Positions 43,437-51,688 of a DNA stretch of 64,000 nt are shown here, one piece after another. The notes beneath the pieces are model-generated. The model had not been told where the DNA came from, made no database searches, and worked only from the letters and a program-made list of their open reading frames with translations. The stretch's first letter is position 1, and every line of letters starts with the position of its first letter. The translations under genes were made by a program, and so were the position numbers. The stretch covers positions 324,732-388,731 of the forward strand of contig CACAND010000001.1 in NCBI GenBank assembly GCA_902533795.1, read 5' to 3'. The stretch is from an uncultured Candidatus Actinomarina sp. GTDB taxonomy: Bacteria > Actinomycetota > Acidimicrobiia > Actinomarinales > Actinomarinaceae.

Positions 43437-45497
43437 TTAAAGTTTTCTTGATGAATTTATTACAACGGACAAACTTGACATGGCCATAGCTAATGCTGCC
43501 ATACTTGGGACAATATTCCCTGTAACTGCAATAGGGATCATAATTATGTTGTAAATAAAAGCTAAAAACAAATTCTCACTAATTCTTCTATTTGCATTTT
43601 TTGAAATTTTGAATATTGAGTTTAACTTTTCAAAGCCTCCTCTAAAAATAATTATATCACTAACACTTTGTGCAATTTGTGTACTCTGAGCAAATGTCAA
43701 ACTTACATTAGCTTGTTCCAGCGCAGGAGAGTCATTAATTCCATCACCTATAAAGCCAACAGTTTTATCTTTCTGTTTGTTCTTTATATATTCTAATTTT
43801 TCTTCTGGTGACTGATTTCCAAGGGCAACATCTATTTGTAAGTCCTCTCCAATTTTTTTAACTTTCTCGGGCTTATCTCCAGATAAAATTTCAATTTCAT
43901 ACTCATTTGAAAGATTTTCAATAACATCTTTATTTAAAGTTTTATCTTCAACCAAAGTAATTAGATACTCCTTAGCATCAATCTTTAAAATCAAATCACT
44001 ATCTAAATCTTTATTTGATTTTTCAACTTCCACATTCTTATTGTCTACAATTCCTGTAACACCTTTACCGGGAATTTCATTAAATTCATCAACAGGTGAG
44101 AGTTTTAAGTTTTTTATTTCTGACTCCAAAAGGATACTTTTAGCAATAGGGTGGTTTGATTTCTGTTCAACAGAAGCCAGTATCCTTATAATTTCATCAT
44201 CGACAACGAGGTCATTCTCATTTGTAATTTTTTCGATTTTAAAAATCCCGGAGGTTAAAGTTCCAGTTTTATCAAATATTAGTGTATCCAGCTTGGTAAA
44301 TTTTTGAAGATAGTCAAAATTTTTAAAAATAAATCCATTTTTATTTGAAATAGATGCAGTACGAAATAAAACAATTGGAGTTGCAAGACCAAGAGCACAG
44401 GGACATGCAATAACTAAGATTGCAATTGTTGAGCTAATTGTCACTGAAAAATCATTTCCAAGAATAAAGAATTTTATTAAAAAATTTATAAAGCTTAAAA
44501 GCAAAATTGAAGGAACAAAAATATTTGTTATCTTATTAACAATTTCTTGAACGTCAGGCTTCGTAGTTTGTGCTTTTAAAATTAATTTTTCAATGTAATT
44601 TATTGTTGTTTCACCATCTTCTTTTGTTACTTTAACTTCAATATCGTTTCCAAGATTGATAGAACCTGATATGACTGTATCTCCTTCTTTTTTTAAAATT
44701 GGTTCAGATTCTCCGGAAATAATACTTTCATCAACTTCAGATTGACCATAATCAATCTCACCGTCTAAGGGAATAATTTCTCCCTTTTTCACAATGATTA
44801 CCTGATCTATGGTTATTTCATTGATAGGCCTACGGACGATTTTTTTATCGTCATAAACATTCACATCTTTTGGAATACTTTCAATAATTGAATCAGATAT
44901 AGAGATTGAAGACTTTATAGAAATATCTTCTATTGTTTTTCCTATAAGTATAAAGCTTATAATGAAACCACCAGTCTCGAGATACATCAGTTCTCCATTA
45001 TTAGGCATTACACCAATAACGAAAGATGACAAGCTCCCAATCGAGATTAGCGTATCCATATTAAAATTAAGTTTTCTAATACTCTTTAATGCTGATAAGT
45101 GGAATGTTCTACCAAAAATAAATATTACTATTGAACTAATTCCTAATGCTACGAAATCTTGATTAGCTTCAATAAGTGGGTTGAGGGCAAGAGTTGACAG
45201 AAGTGAAATGATTGGAATAAAAAATCTTTTAAAATTTTTAATATCTTCAACTTGTATCTCTTCTTGAGCTGAGTATCCAACTGATCTAATTTTTTCAATA
45301 TAATTATCAGAATTTACATCTTCAATATTCAATTCGATTACAGCTTTTTTTAAGGGAAAGTTAACAACTACATCCTCAACAGATTCTTCTTTATTTAAAA
45401 CTCTTTCAATCCTTGCTGCACAAGCCGCACAGGTCATTCCTTCAACGGATAGAATAAGTGTTTTTGAATCAGCTGACAACTGTGTAGCCTTGTTCAT
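43437..45497 (-). CDS. copA: Copper-translocating P-type ATPase
   Basis: About 686 residues from the ATG at 45497. One N-terminal HMA domain with GMTCAACAARIE, eight hydrophobic helices, the metal-site motif IACPCALGLATP, phosphorylation site DKTGTLTSG and GDGINDSPAL. It exports Cu(I). It overlaps the copZ-like gene by about 29 bp and is probably co-transcribed with it. No CsoR-type repressor gene is seen here. Confidence 0.93.
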   Translation of the reverse strand: MNKATQLSADSKTLILSVEGMTCAACAARIERVLNKEESVEDVVVNFPLKKAVIELNIEDVNSDNYIEKIRSVGYSAQEEIQVEDIKNFKRFFIPIISLLSTLALNPLIEANQDFVALGISSIVIFIFGRTFHLSALKSIRKLNFNMDTLISIGSLSSFVIGVMPNNGELMYLETGGFIISFILIGKTIEDISIKSSISISDSIIESIPKDVNVYDDKKIVRRPINEITIDQVIIVKKGEIIPLDGEIDYGQSEVDESIISGESEPILKKEGDTVISGSINLGNDIEVKVTKEDGETTINYIEKLILKAQTTKPDVQEIVNKITNIFVPSILLLSFINFLIKFFILGNDFSVTISSTIAILVIACPCALGLATPIVLFRTASISNKNGFIFKNFDYLQKFTKLDTLIFDKTGTLTSGIFKIEKITNENDLVVDDEIIRILASVEQKSNHPIAKSILLESEIKNLKLSPVDEFNEIPGKGVTGIVDNKNVEVEKSNKDLDSDLILKIDAKEYLITLVEDKTLNKDVIENLSNEYEIEILSGDKPEKVKKIGEDLQIDVALGNQSPEEKLEYIKNKQKDKTVGFIGDGINDSPALEQANVSLTFAQSTQIAQSVSDIIIFRGGFEKLNSIFKISKNANRRISENLFLAFIYNIIMIPIAVTGNIVPSMAALAMAMSSLSVVINSSRKL

Positions 45498-45672
45498 CAA
45501 GGAGTGACTTAACAAGATCTAAATCAATTTCTTCTGAAGATTCTAATTTAACGTCTTTAGTTTCTATATTTACTTCAACTAATTCAATATCATCGACAGT
45601 TGATAGGGTTTCGATAATTGTACTTTTGCAATGATCACAACTTATTTCAGGAACAGTAAATTTTGTAGTCAT
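45469..45672 (-). CDS. copZ: CopZ-like copper chaperone (HMA domain)
   Basis: 67 residues forming one HMA fold: KFTVPEISCDHCKSTI with the metal-binding CDHC, and a C-terminal LLDEQGYTV. It would carry Cu(I) to CopA, encoded directly downstream with an overlap. The upstream gene is a small Cys/His-rich protein 50 bp away. Confidence 0.88.
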   Translation of the reverse strand: MTTKFTVPEISCDHCKSTIIETLSTVDDIELVEVNIETKDVKLESSEEIDLDLVKSLLDEQGYTVVS

Positions 45673-45721
45673 AAGTCGATAATAATTGAAAAAGGGTTAT
45701 ATTGTTAAATTGATTTTTTAA

Positions 45722-45916
45722 TTAAGCAGTTTCTTGAAGAATTCTTCCTCTAACTCTTGGATATTTAACAGGAGCGTGATTAAAACAATGCTCTCTTTTG
45801 TTATATATACTCAATTGAGTTTTACAAGACTCTTCTTTACAAGTTCTACCCTGGTCAAAACTTTTTGAAGGTCTTATACCACCTTTAATTTGACTTGCTT
45901 TTAATCCGTCAGTCAT
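45722..45916 (-). CDS. 64-aa Cys/His-rich actinobacterial protein
   Basis: I start at ATG 45916 with GGGGA 6 bases upstream; a GTG four codons earlier also exists. The core RTCKEESCKTQLSIYN followed by KREHCFNHAP looks like a treble-clef/zinc-binding unit (C-x4-C-x12-C-x2-H) seen in small actinobacterial proteins of unknown role. The remainder is basic (KYPRVRGRIL), suggesting nucleic-acid binding. A CRP-like palindrome lies 16 bp upstream of its start. Confidence 0.65.
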   Translation of the reverse strand: MTDGLKASQIKGGIRPSKSFDQGRTCKEESCKTQLSIYNKREHCFNHAPVKYPRVRGRILQETA

Positions 45917-45931
45917 AAATTTCCCCACTTT

Positions 45932-45949
45932 GTGAATATATTCACAAGG
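45932..45949. promoter_or_regulatory. CRP/GlxR-like operator (perfect 18-bp palindrome)
   Basis: TTGTGAATATATTCACAA is its own reverse complement and contains TGTGA-N6-TCACA, the consensus of CRP/FNR-family regulators including actinobacterial GlxR/CRP. It sits between two divergent genes, the Cys/His-rich protein (start 45916) and the SelW-like selenoprotein (start 46022). The regulator is not in the window. Confidence 0.6.
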
Positions 45950-46021
45950 TTAACAAAATATTGCATAGCATGCAAGTTTTTACAAACCTTTTTATACAGA
46001 TACATATAGTAACATTTGATT

Positions 46022-46258
46022 ATGAAAATCAAACTAGAATTTTGTATAGTTTGAAACTATACACCCCGTGCAGTTAGTACGGTTGAAGACATACTTGAAA
46101 AATATGGTAAAGATGTAACATCAATTGATTTGATACCTGGAACTGGTGGAGTATTTGAACTTTATGTTGATGAAGTATTAATCTATTCTAAGCTTGAAAC
46201 TGGTCGACATACTAACGAAGGTGAAATTTTACAGTTGATGGAAAAAGCGATTAGTTGA
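46022..46258 (+). CDS. SelW-like (Rdx family) selenoprotein, UGA = Sec at codon 11
   Basis: Reading 46052-46054 (TGA) as selenocysteine gives 78 residues: MKIKLEFCIV, U, NYTPRAVS, then a helix (TVEDILEKYGKD), LIPGTGGVFELYVD, LIYSKLETGRH and a final helix. This is the whole Rdx/SelW thioredoxin-like pattern: CxxU/C, N-Y-x-PRA, GG-x-FE, SK and GRH. The UGA falls exactly at the redox position. Terminal stop TGA at 46256-46258 overlaps the TTG of the TSUP gene. Such proteins are thiol oxidoreductases of uncertain substrate. A broken gene is the alternative, but no other defect is seen. Confidence 0.85.
46066..46082 (+). promoter_or_regulatory. Candidate bacterial SECIS element
   Basis: Hairpin CCGTGC-AGTTA-GTACGG (six pairs including one G-U) begins 11 nt after the UGA. 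Counting U of the UGA as 1, the loop G is 22 and the following U is 23; the SelB-contacting G and U of E. coli fdhF are, as I recall, 23 and 24. Distance and loop therefore fit a bacterial SECIS read by SelB. Drawn by eye. Confidence 0.65.
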
Positions 46259-46986
46259 CATATCCATTCGATCTATCTTTACTTGAATTAATTTTTATTT
46301 CATTCCTGTTGTTTGCAAGTGCAGCCATACAAGGCATTTTAGGATTTGGTTTTGCAGTTATTTCCTCACCGATATTAGTTCAAATCGAACCATTGCTTGT
46401 TCCACAAATACTTAGCCTTTTGGCATTACCAATGACTTTTAGAATCTACCAAAGAGAAAAAAGCAAGGTAGATTGGAAACCATTCAAATTTTTATTTTTA
46501 GGAAGAATTATTGGAGGACCATTAGGCTTACTGCTTTTGATAAATTTAAGTGAACAACTACTCTCCATAAGTGTCGGAGCAATTGTTCTATTTGGCGGGC
46601 TTGCAACACACTATGGTTGGATTGTAAAAAGAGATAATAAAACATCTTGGATTGCAGGGACATTGTCGGGAGTATTCGCAATGATTGCTGGTGTAGGAGG
46701 TCCCCCAATCGCAATTCTATACAGAGGTACCTCTGGTAATGAATTTAGACCCTCACTCAATGCTGTATTTACATTTGGAATAACAATAACTCTTGGTCTT
46801 CTGCTAATCAGTGGAGAAATATTTAGTGATCATCTTACTCTTATATTATATCTCGCTGTTCCGGTGGCAATTGGGTTAAGACTTTCTTCATTTTTTTCAA
46901 ATATATCTGAGATGGCTATTTCAAGAGGGGTTACCTACTTTTCAATCATGTCAGGTTTATTTGTAATACTTAGAAATATAATTTAG
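46255..46986 (+). CDS. TSUP-family permease (TauE/SafE, DUF81)
   Basis: 243 residues with about eight hydrophobic helices. GILGFGFAVISSPIL and the repeat-2 motif GVFAMIAGVGGPPIAILY are the paired TSUP signatures. Members move sulfite, sulfonates, thiosulfate or related anions. TTG start overlapping the selenoprotein stop (TTGA) implies translational coupling and perhaps a shared role in sulfur or selenium handling, which is inference. Confidence 0.85.
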   Translation: MTYPFDLSLLELIFISFLLFASAAIQGILGFGFAVISSPILVQIEPLLVPQILSLLALPMTFRIYQREKSKVDWKPFKFLFLGRIIGGPLGLLLLINLSEQLLSISVGAIVLFGGLATHYGWIVKRDNKTSWIAGTLSGVFAMIAGVGGPPIAILYRGTSGNEFRPSLNAVFTFGITITLGLLLISGEIFSDHLTLILYLAVPVAIGLRLSSFFSNISEMAISRGVTYFSIMSGLFVILRNII

Positions 46987-47021
46987 TTTTGGAATTCGAA
47001 ATCATAGTTAACATTGAATAG

Positions 47022-48512
47022 ATGTATATAAGAGTTTTCATTTCAGCAGTTTTATTTTTTTTAAGCTTTCCACCATTTAATTTATGGTTCTTCATTTTTC
47101 CAGCACTATTCTTTTTTTACTATGCACTTTTAATTAGTGAAGCTCCATTTATAACTGGATTTATATTTGGTTCAATTTCATTTGGTGTTATTTTATTTGG
47201 AATCCAATCAATTGGTTATGAAGCATGGATTCCTCTAGTTATTTTGATGGGCCTTCTTTATGCTTTTCTTGGAAAGATATTTAAATTTATAGCTATCAAG
47301 ACGAGTAATAACTTTTTCGTTCTAATAGGAGTGTTAAGTATTTTTGATTTACTGAGAGCCTATTTTCCATTTGGTGGATTTCCTTGGGGTTCAACCTCAA
47401 CCGTTCTTTTAACAGGGTACAGGGACAGTTTATTCAATTTACTGCCAAGCTTGTTTAAAACATTTGGACCCACTGGATACTCATTAATCATTCAATCAGT
47501 GACTTTAATTTTTGTTTTATTAATTATTGATAACCAAAAAAAATATTTTTACTTGAAAGATTCACTAATATTTTTTACTTTTTTATTCATCCCACTGTCT
47601 ATATATTTAGCAAATAGCAACTTAAATTTATTTTTAAATAATTCAATAAATGAAAAAGTTAGTGTATCAATTATTCAAGGTAACAGCCCTTGTCCTGGAG
47701 CCAAAAATAATTGTAACGACGAAAGAAAGCGAATATATGAAAGTCATTTAAATTTAACAAGAAGCATACAGAACGATAAAGATTTAATCATTTGGCCAGA
47801 AAGCTCAACTGGATTTAGAAATGATCCATTGATCCACGAACGAGTATTAAATGACATTTCTTACGAAGCTCAAAGGCTTAATTCTTACTTTTTAATTGGA
47901 GGAGATAGGCCAATTGAGGATAAATATTTTGAAAATTATGGTGTTTTTATAAATAACAACGGACTGATCGTTGATCAGTATCTGAAACAACATCCTGTTC
48001 CATTCGGAGAATATATTCCATTTAGAGACTATTTAGACTGGATTCCTTCTCTCTCACTTGTCCCAAGAGATATGATCAGGGGAGACAAAGAAAAGATATT
48101 TCAACTTGGCTCTTACAAACTTTCTACAGTAATTTCTTTCGAGGGTTCATTCCAGAGATATATAAGAAATAGCATTCAAGAAGGTGCTGAAATTATCGTA
48201 ATATTAACAAATCAAGCTAGTTATGGCCAAAGTGGAATGTCTGAACAGTTTTTGCTTATGTCACGTGCTAATGCAATATCAAACGACAGACCAATTATTC
48301 ATTCGGCAATTACAGGAAAGTCAGCATTTATAGATAATGATGGAAATATTTTATCTGATACAAATCTTTTTACAGCAGAAATTCTTAATCAATCAATACA
48401 ACCAATTGACTCCCAAACACCATATAGTTTATTCGGCAACTACTTCAACTTTTTCGTTATTGGCTTTGGCTTTTTAGTTTTCTTAAGAAGAAAATATAAA
48501 TTCAGTCTTTAA
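47022..48512 (+). CDS. lnt: Apolipoprotein N-acyltransferase, Ser at the nucleophile position
   Basis: 496 residues: N-terminal membrane helices (about 1-200) including FPFGGFPWGS, then a nitrilase domain. The catalytic Glu is in IIWPESSTGF and the Lys in KQHPVPFGEYIPF. The Cys motif of E. coli (CYE) reads SFE here (VISFEGSFQRY). I recall a Ser at this site in some mycobacterial Lnt, so activity is possible. It N-acylates lipoproteins such as the AapJ-like one in this window. Confidence 0.9.
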   Translation: MYIRVFISAVLFFLSFPPFNLWFFIFPALFFFYYALLISEAPFITGFIFGSISFGVILFGIQSIGYEAWIPLVILMGLLYAFLGKIFKFIAIKTSNNFFVLIGVLSIFDLLRAYFPFGGFPWGSTSTVLLTGYRDSLFNLLPSLFKTFGPTGYSLIIQSVTLIFVLLIIDNQKKYFYLKDSLIFFTFLFIPLSIYLANSNLNLFLNNSINEKVSVSIIQGNSPCPGAKNNCNDERKRIYESHLNLTRSIQNDKDLIIWPESSTGFRNDPLIHERVLNDISYEAQRLNSYFLIGGDRPIEDKYFENYGVFINNNGLIVDQYLKQHPVPFGEYIPFRDYLDWIPSLSLVPRDMIRGDKEKIFQLGSYKLSTVISFEGSFQRYIRNSIQEGAEIIVILTNQASYGQSGMSEQFLLMSRANAISNDRPIIHSAITGKSAFIDNDGNILSDTNLFTAEILNQSIQPIDSQTPYSLFGNYFNFFVIGFGFLVFLRRKYKFSL

Positions 48513-49710
48513 GACCTTCATTAAAGTGTAAATTTTTCATCGCTGCTGCTTCAACAATCCCATCTTGATAAGCTCTTAAATCAAATTTATGAAGTACTGC
48601 AAGTAGATGATCAAAAATATCTGATTGGATTTTTTCGTATTCAACCCAGTCTGTAGTTTTTGTAAAAGTATATATTTGTATAGATACTCCTTGGTTTGTC
48701 GGCGCTAATTGTCTTACCAAGAAAGTCATATTTTGTGTATCTAAGCTTTCATTTTGTCTTAAATAATTTTCTACATATGCTCTAAAAGTCCCAATATTTG
48801 TTAAATTTCTTTGTTCTATTTGAGAAGTATCATTTGATGAGTCATTATTAAACATTTCCACTTCCTTAATTTTTTCATCTAAATAACTTTTGATAGGTGG
48901 GATCTTTTTTAAATTCTCAATATCTTGGATGGATAAAAATTTAATACTTGAAATATCAACTGTTATCGATCTCATTATTCTTCTACCACCAAATTCAGAC
49001 ATGCCTCTCCAGTTTTTAACAGAGGTTGAAATAATTTTTGATGTCGGAATGGATGTTATAGTTTTGTCCCAATTTTGTACTTTTACAGTATGTAGAGCTA
49101 TATCTATAACATCTCCATCTGCACCGTATTCAGGGACCTCAATCCAATCACCATTATTTATTATGTTATTTTGTCCAATTTGTACTGAAGCAACGAAAGA
49201 TAATATTGTATCTTGAAAAACTAGTAAAAGTACAGCAGTTAGTGCACCAAGCCCACTTATATAATATGTAACTGATTGTCCAGACAATATTGCAAAAACA
49301 ATTATGAAGATAAATGCATTCAATATGATCTTAATAATTTGTATGTAACCTTTGATAGGCCTATCTTTTAAAGCATCATATTTGCTAGATGCATTATTAA
49401 GAATTGAAAGTAATTCATTCAATGTAAGCCCTAAAAAGATTGCCAAAAATGAACTGATTATTCTTTGACCAACTTCACTGTTCATTAAGTCAATTGAAAA
49501 TTCTGTAAAAACTATTCCATTAAGAAATGTAAATACAGCAACAAAAGATAGTCTGTTTAAAAACTTTTTTTCTAAAAAAAGATCATCGATGATTGTATTA
49601 GTTTTTTTTGCAATTCGCTTTAGAGCTGGGAAAACTAAGACTCTTAGTATTAAAAAAATACCAAAGCTGCTTCCAATAATTGCTAACAATCTTAAATTTT
49701 CATCCGTCAT
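48502..49710 (-). CDS. MscS-family mechanosensitive channel
   Basis: 402 residues. Four or five N-terminal helices, then the pore-lining helix and beta domain signature (ISGLGALTAVLLLVFQDTIL, IGQNNIINNGDWIEVPEYGADG and VKNWRGMSEFGGRRI). Longer than E. coli MscS, with a YbdG/YnaI-like C-terminal domain. It relieves osmotic stress. Convergent with lnt, overlapping by 11 bp. Confidence 0.88.
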   Translation of the reverse strand: MTDENLRLLAIIGSSFGIFLILRVLVFPALKRIAKKTNTIIDDLFLEKKFLNRLSFVAVFTFLNGIVFTEFSIDLMNSEVGQRIISSFLAIFLGLTLNELLSILNNASSKYDALKDRPIKGYIQIIKIILNAFIFIIVFAILSGQSVTYYISGLGALTAVLLLVFQDTILSFVASVQIGQNNIINNGDWIEVPEYGADGDVIDIALHTVKVQNWDKTITSIPTSKIISTSVKNWRGMSEFGGRRIMRSITVDISSIKFLSIQDIENLKKIPPIKSYLDEKIKEVEMFNNDSSNDTSQIEQRNLTNIGTFRAYVENYLRQNESLDTQNMTFLVRQLAPTNQGVSIQIYTFTKTTDWVEYEKIQSDIFDHLLAVLHKFDLRAYQDGIVEAAAMKNLHFNEGLKD

Positions 49711-49728
49711 ATAGCTATATTACCTTAG

Positions 49729-50412
49729 TCAGAATCCTCTTTCCTGACCTTTCCAAGGAGGAGAGACATTATTTTTAAATTCTTCAACGCTTGGTCCCTT
49801 TAGGTTTTTTAATTTTCTTAAACCCAAAAAATATGAAACAATCAAAAGTATTAAAGTTGTCTGATTAGAAGTTGATAATTTTATAATTGCAAGAATTTCA
49901 GGATTATTAAAAAACAATACCTGAAGACCTCCCTTTAGAGAAAGAAAAGCTACCCACAAAATAGCAACTTGATTGTAAGCTGGCTTAACAGAAGGCAATA
50001 AATACCATTCCATAGGCCATTTTCTAAAATATTGTGATGAGTAAATAGTAAAAGGTCTTCTAATCAATATTGATATAAATCCAATAAAAGCAATGCTTAG
50101 GTCTCTAATAATTCCTGGCAGAAAAAAACCTGATGCACTTCCTTGAAATCTAGCAATTAGTAATGCAACTATCGTTCCAACTACACCAATAAATGCAAAT
50201 TTTAGATCATCTTTTCTCAGCACTCTATAAATGATTGTAAAAACGACTAAGAACCCCGTTCCTATAATTGCAATATTTAAATCAAAAAATCTATTTAGTA
50301 AAACAAAAAAAACTGGTGCAAGGATTGAATCAAATACATTATTTTGGGATTCGTTCAGTCCAAGAACTTCACTTTTTATTTCTGAGAATTGTTTTTTGAA
50401 TCTCTTAAACAA
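49729..50412 (-). CDS. DUF3159 membrane protein
   Basis: 227 residues with about five helices. GFFLPGIIRDLSIAFIGFIS, RRPFTIYSSQYFRKWP and PAYNQVAILWVA are typical of actinobacterial DUF3159 proteins, resembling intracellular septation-like membrane proteins. Its function is unknown. TTG start overlapping the purB stop by 8 bp, so it is coupled to the purine operon. Confidence 0.8.
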   Translation of the reverse strand: MFKRFKKQFSEIKSEVLGLNESQNNVFDSILAPVFFVLLNRFFDLNIAIIGTGFLVVFTIIYRVLRKDDLKFAFIGVVGTIVALLIARFQGSASGFFLPGIIRDLSIAFIGFISILIRRPFTIYSSQYFRKWPMEWYLLPSVKPAYNQVAILWVAFLSLKGGLQVLFFNNPEILAIIKLSTSNQTTLILLIVSYFLGLRKLKNLKGPSVEEFKNNVSPPWKGQERGF

Positions 50413-51688
50413 TTGAATTTATTTTTTCTTCAAAGTTCTCATTTGTTTTTTCAGAGAGAATTTCATTTGTTATGCTTTTTAATTCTTCAATTGAAACACT
50501 CTCAAAATTTTCTGAAAGCGTAGTTAAGTAATCATCTAGATCATCAAATTCAAATGATTGTGATTGAATAAATCTATATGCTTCATCTCTATCAACTCCT
50601 TTAGTAATGAGATGTGAAAGACAAGCCTGAGTTAATATACTTACTCTTGCTAAGTCAATATTGGAATTAATCTTTTCGTGGTTTATTTGAATATTGCTAA
50701 ATAATTTTTCCATTTCAATAGTTGCAAAGGAAATGAGGTTGAAACCATCAGGAAAAATAATTCTTTCTACTGAAGAATTTGAGATGTCTCTTTCGTGCCA
50801 TAAAGAGATATTTTCTAAAGAAGTGATAACGTAACCTCTTAAGATTCTTGATATTCCTGAAACTCTCTCAGAAGTTATTGGATTTTTTTTATGAGGCATT
50901 GCTGAAGAGCCCTTTTGTTCTTTTGAAAAAGATTCAAAGATCTCCCCAACTTCTGATCGTTGATACCCGCGAAGATTTTGTGATATACGATCAAAACAAC
51001 TTCCAAGCATTCCTACAGCAATTATTACTTCTGCATAACGATCACGACTTACAATCTGTGAAGCAAAAAGTTCAGGTTTTAGATTCAAGCTACTTAATGC
51101 TCTTTCCTCTATTTCTTGATTTAATATAGAGTAATTTCCAACTGCACCACTAAATTTACCAACAGAAATATTTTCTTTAGCTTTTACAATTCTTTGTTTA
51201 TTTCTATTAATTTCAAGAAGCCAATTTGAAAATATATTTCCCAGAAAAGTAATTTCCGCAAACACACCATGTGTTCTTCCAATTATTTTTGTATCCTTTT
51301 CTTTTATCGCAAGATTTTTTAAGGTTTCTATTAATTTATCAATTTGAATTAATAGAAAATCTAAAGACTCAATTATTAAAAGACTGTTTGAAGTGTCAAC
51401 AATATCCGAACTTGTCAGTCCATAATGTACCCACTCTGAGTTTTTTTGAATTTTATTTTGCAAAATATCAACAAAAGATGCAACGTCATGATTTGTGATA
51501 TTTTCTCTTTCTTCTAATTCTTCTAATGAAATATTTACCTTAAGTATTTCCGCGGACAAACCTTTTGGAACAATTCCTGCATCTTCAAGTTGTTTAGTAA
51601 CGGAAGATTCAACTTTTTTCCAGGTAGATATTTTGTTATTTTGATTCCAAATATCTTCAATTTCGTTTATCAAGTATCTTTTTATCAT
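50405..51688 (-). CDS. purB: Adenylosuccinate lyase
   Basis: 427 residues of the fumarase/aspartase superfamily. KGSSAMPHKKNPITSERV is the signature containing the flexible catalytic loop; VHYGLTSSDIVDT and GRTHGVFAE are the other active-site regions. It acts twice in purine synthesis. Start abuts the stop of purA, so both AMP-synthesis enzymes share a message. Confidence 0.95.
   Translation of the reverse strand: MIKRYLINEIEDIWNQNNKISTWKKVESSVTKQLEDAGIVPKGLSAEILKVNISLEELEERENITNHDVASFVDILQNKIQKNSEWVHYGLTSSDIVDTSNSLLIIESLDFLLIQIDKLIETLKNLAIKEKDTKIIGRTHGVFAEITFLGNIFSNWLLEINRNKQRIVKAKENISVGKFSGAVGNYSILNQEIEERALSSLNLKPELFASQIVSRDRYAEVIIAVGMLGSCFDRISQNLRGYQRSEVGEIFESFSKEQKGSSAMPHKKNPITSERVSGISRILRGYVITSLENISLWHERDISNSSVERIIFPDGFNLISFATIEMEKLFSNIQINHEKINSNIDLARVSILTQACLSHLITKGVDRDEAYRFIQSQSFEFDDLDDYLTTLSENFESVSIEELKSITNEILSEKTNENFEEKINSIV

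Noticed and set aside
46052-46054. UGA read as tryptophan (altered genetic code)
   Set aside because: UGA ends many genes in the window (for example at 13252 and 46256) and Trp is encoded by TGG throughout. The UGA falls at the CxxU position, where Trp would make no sense.
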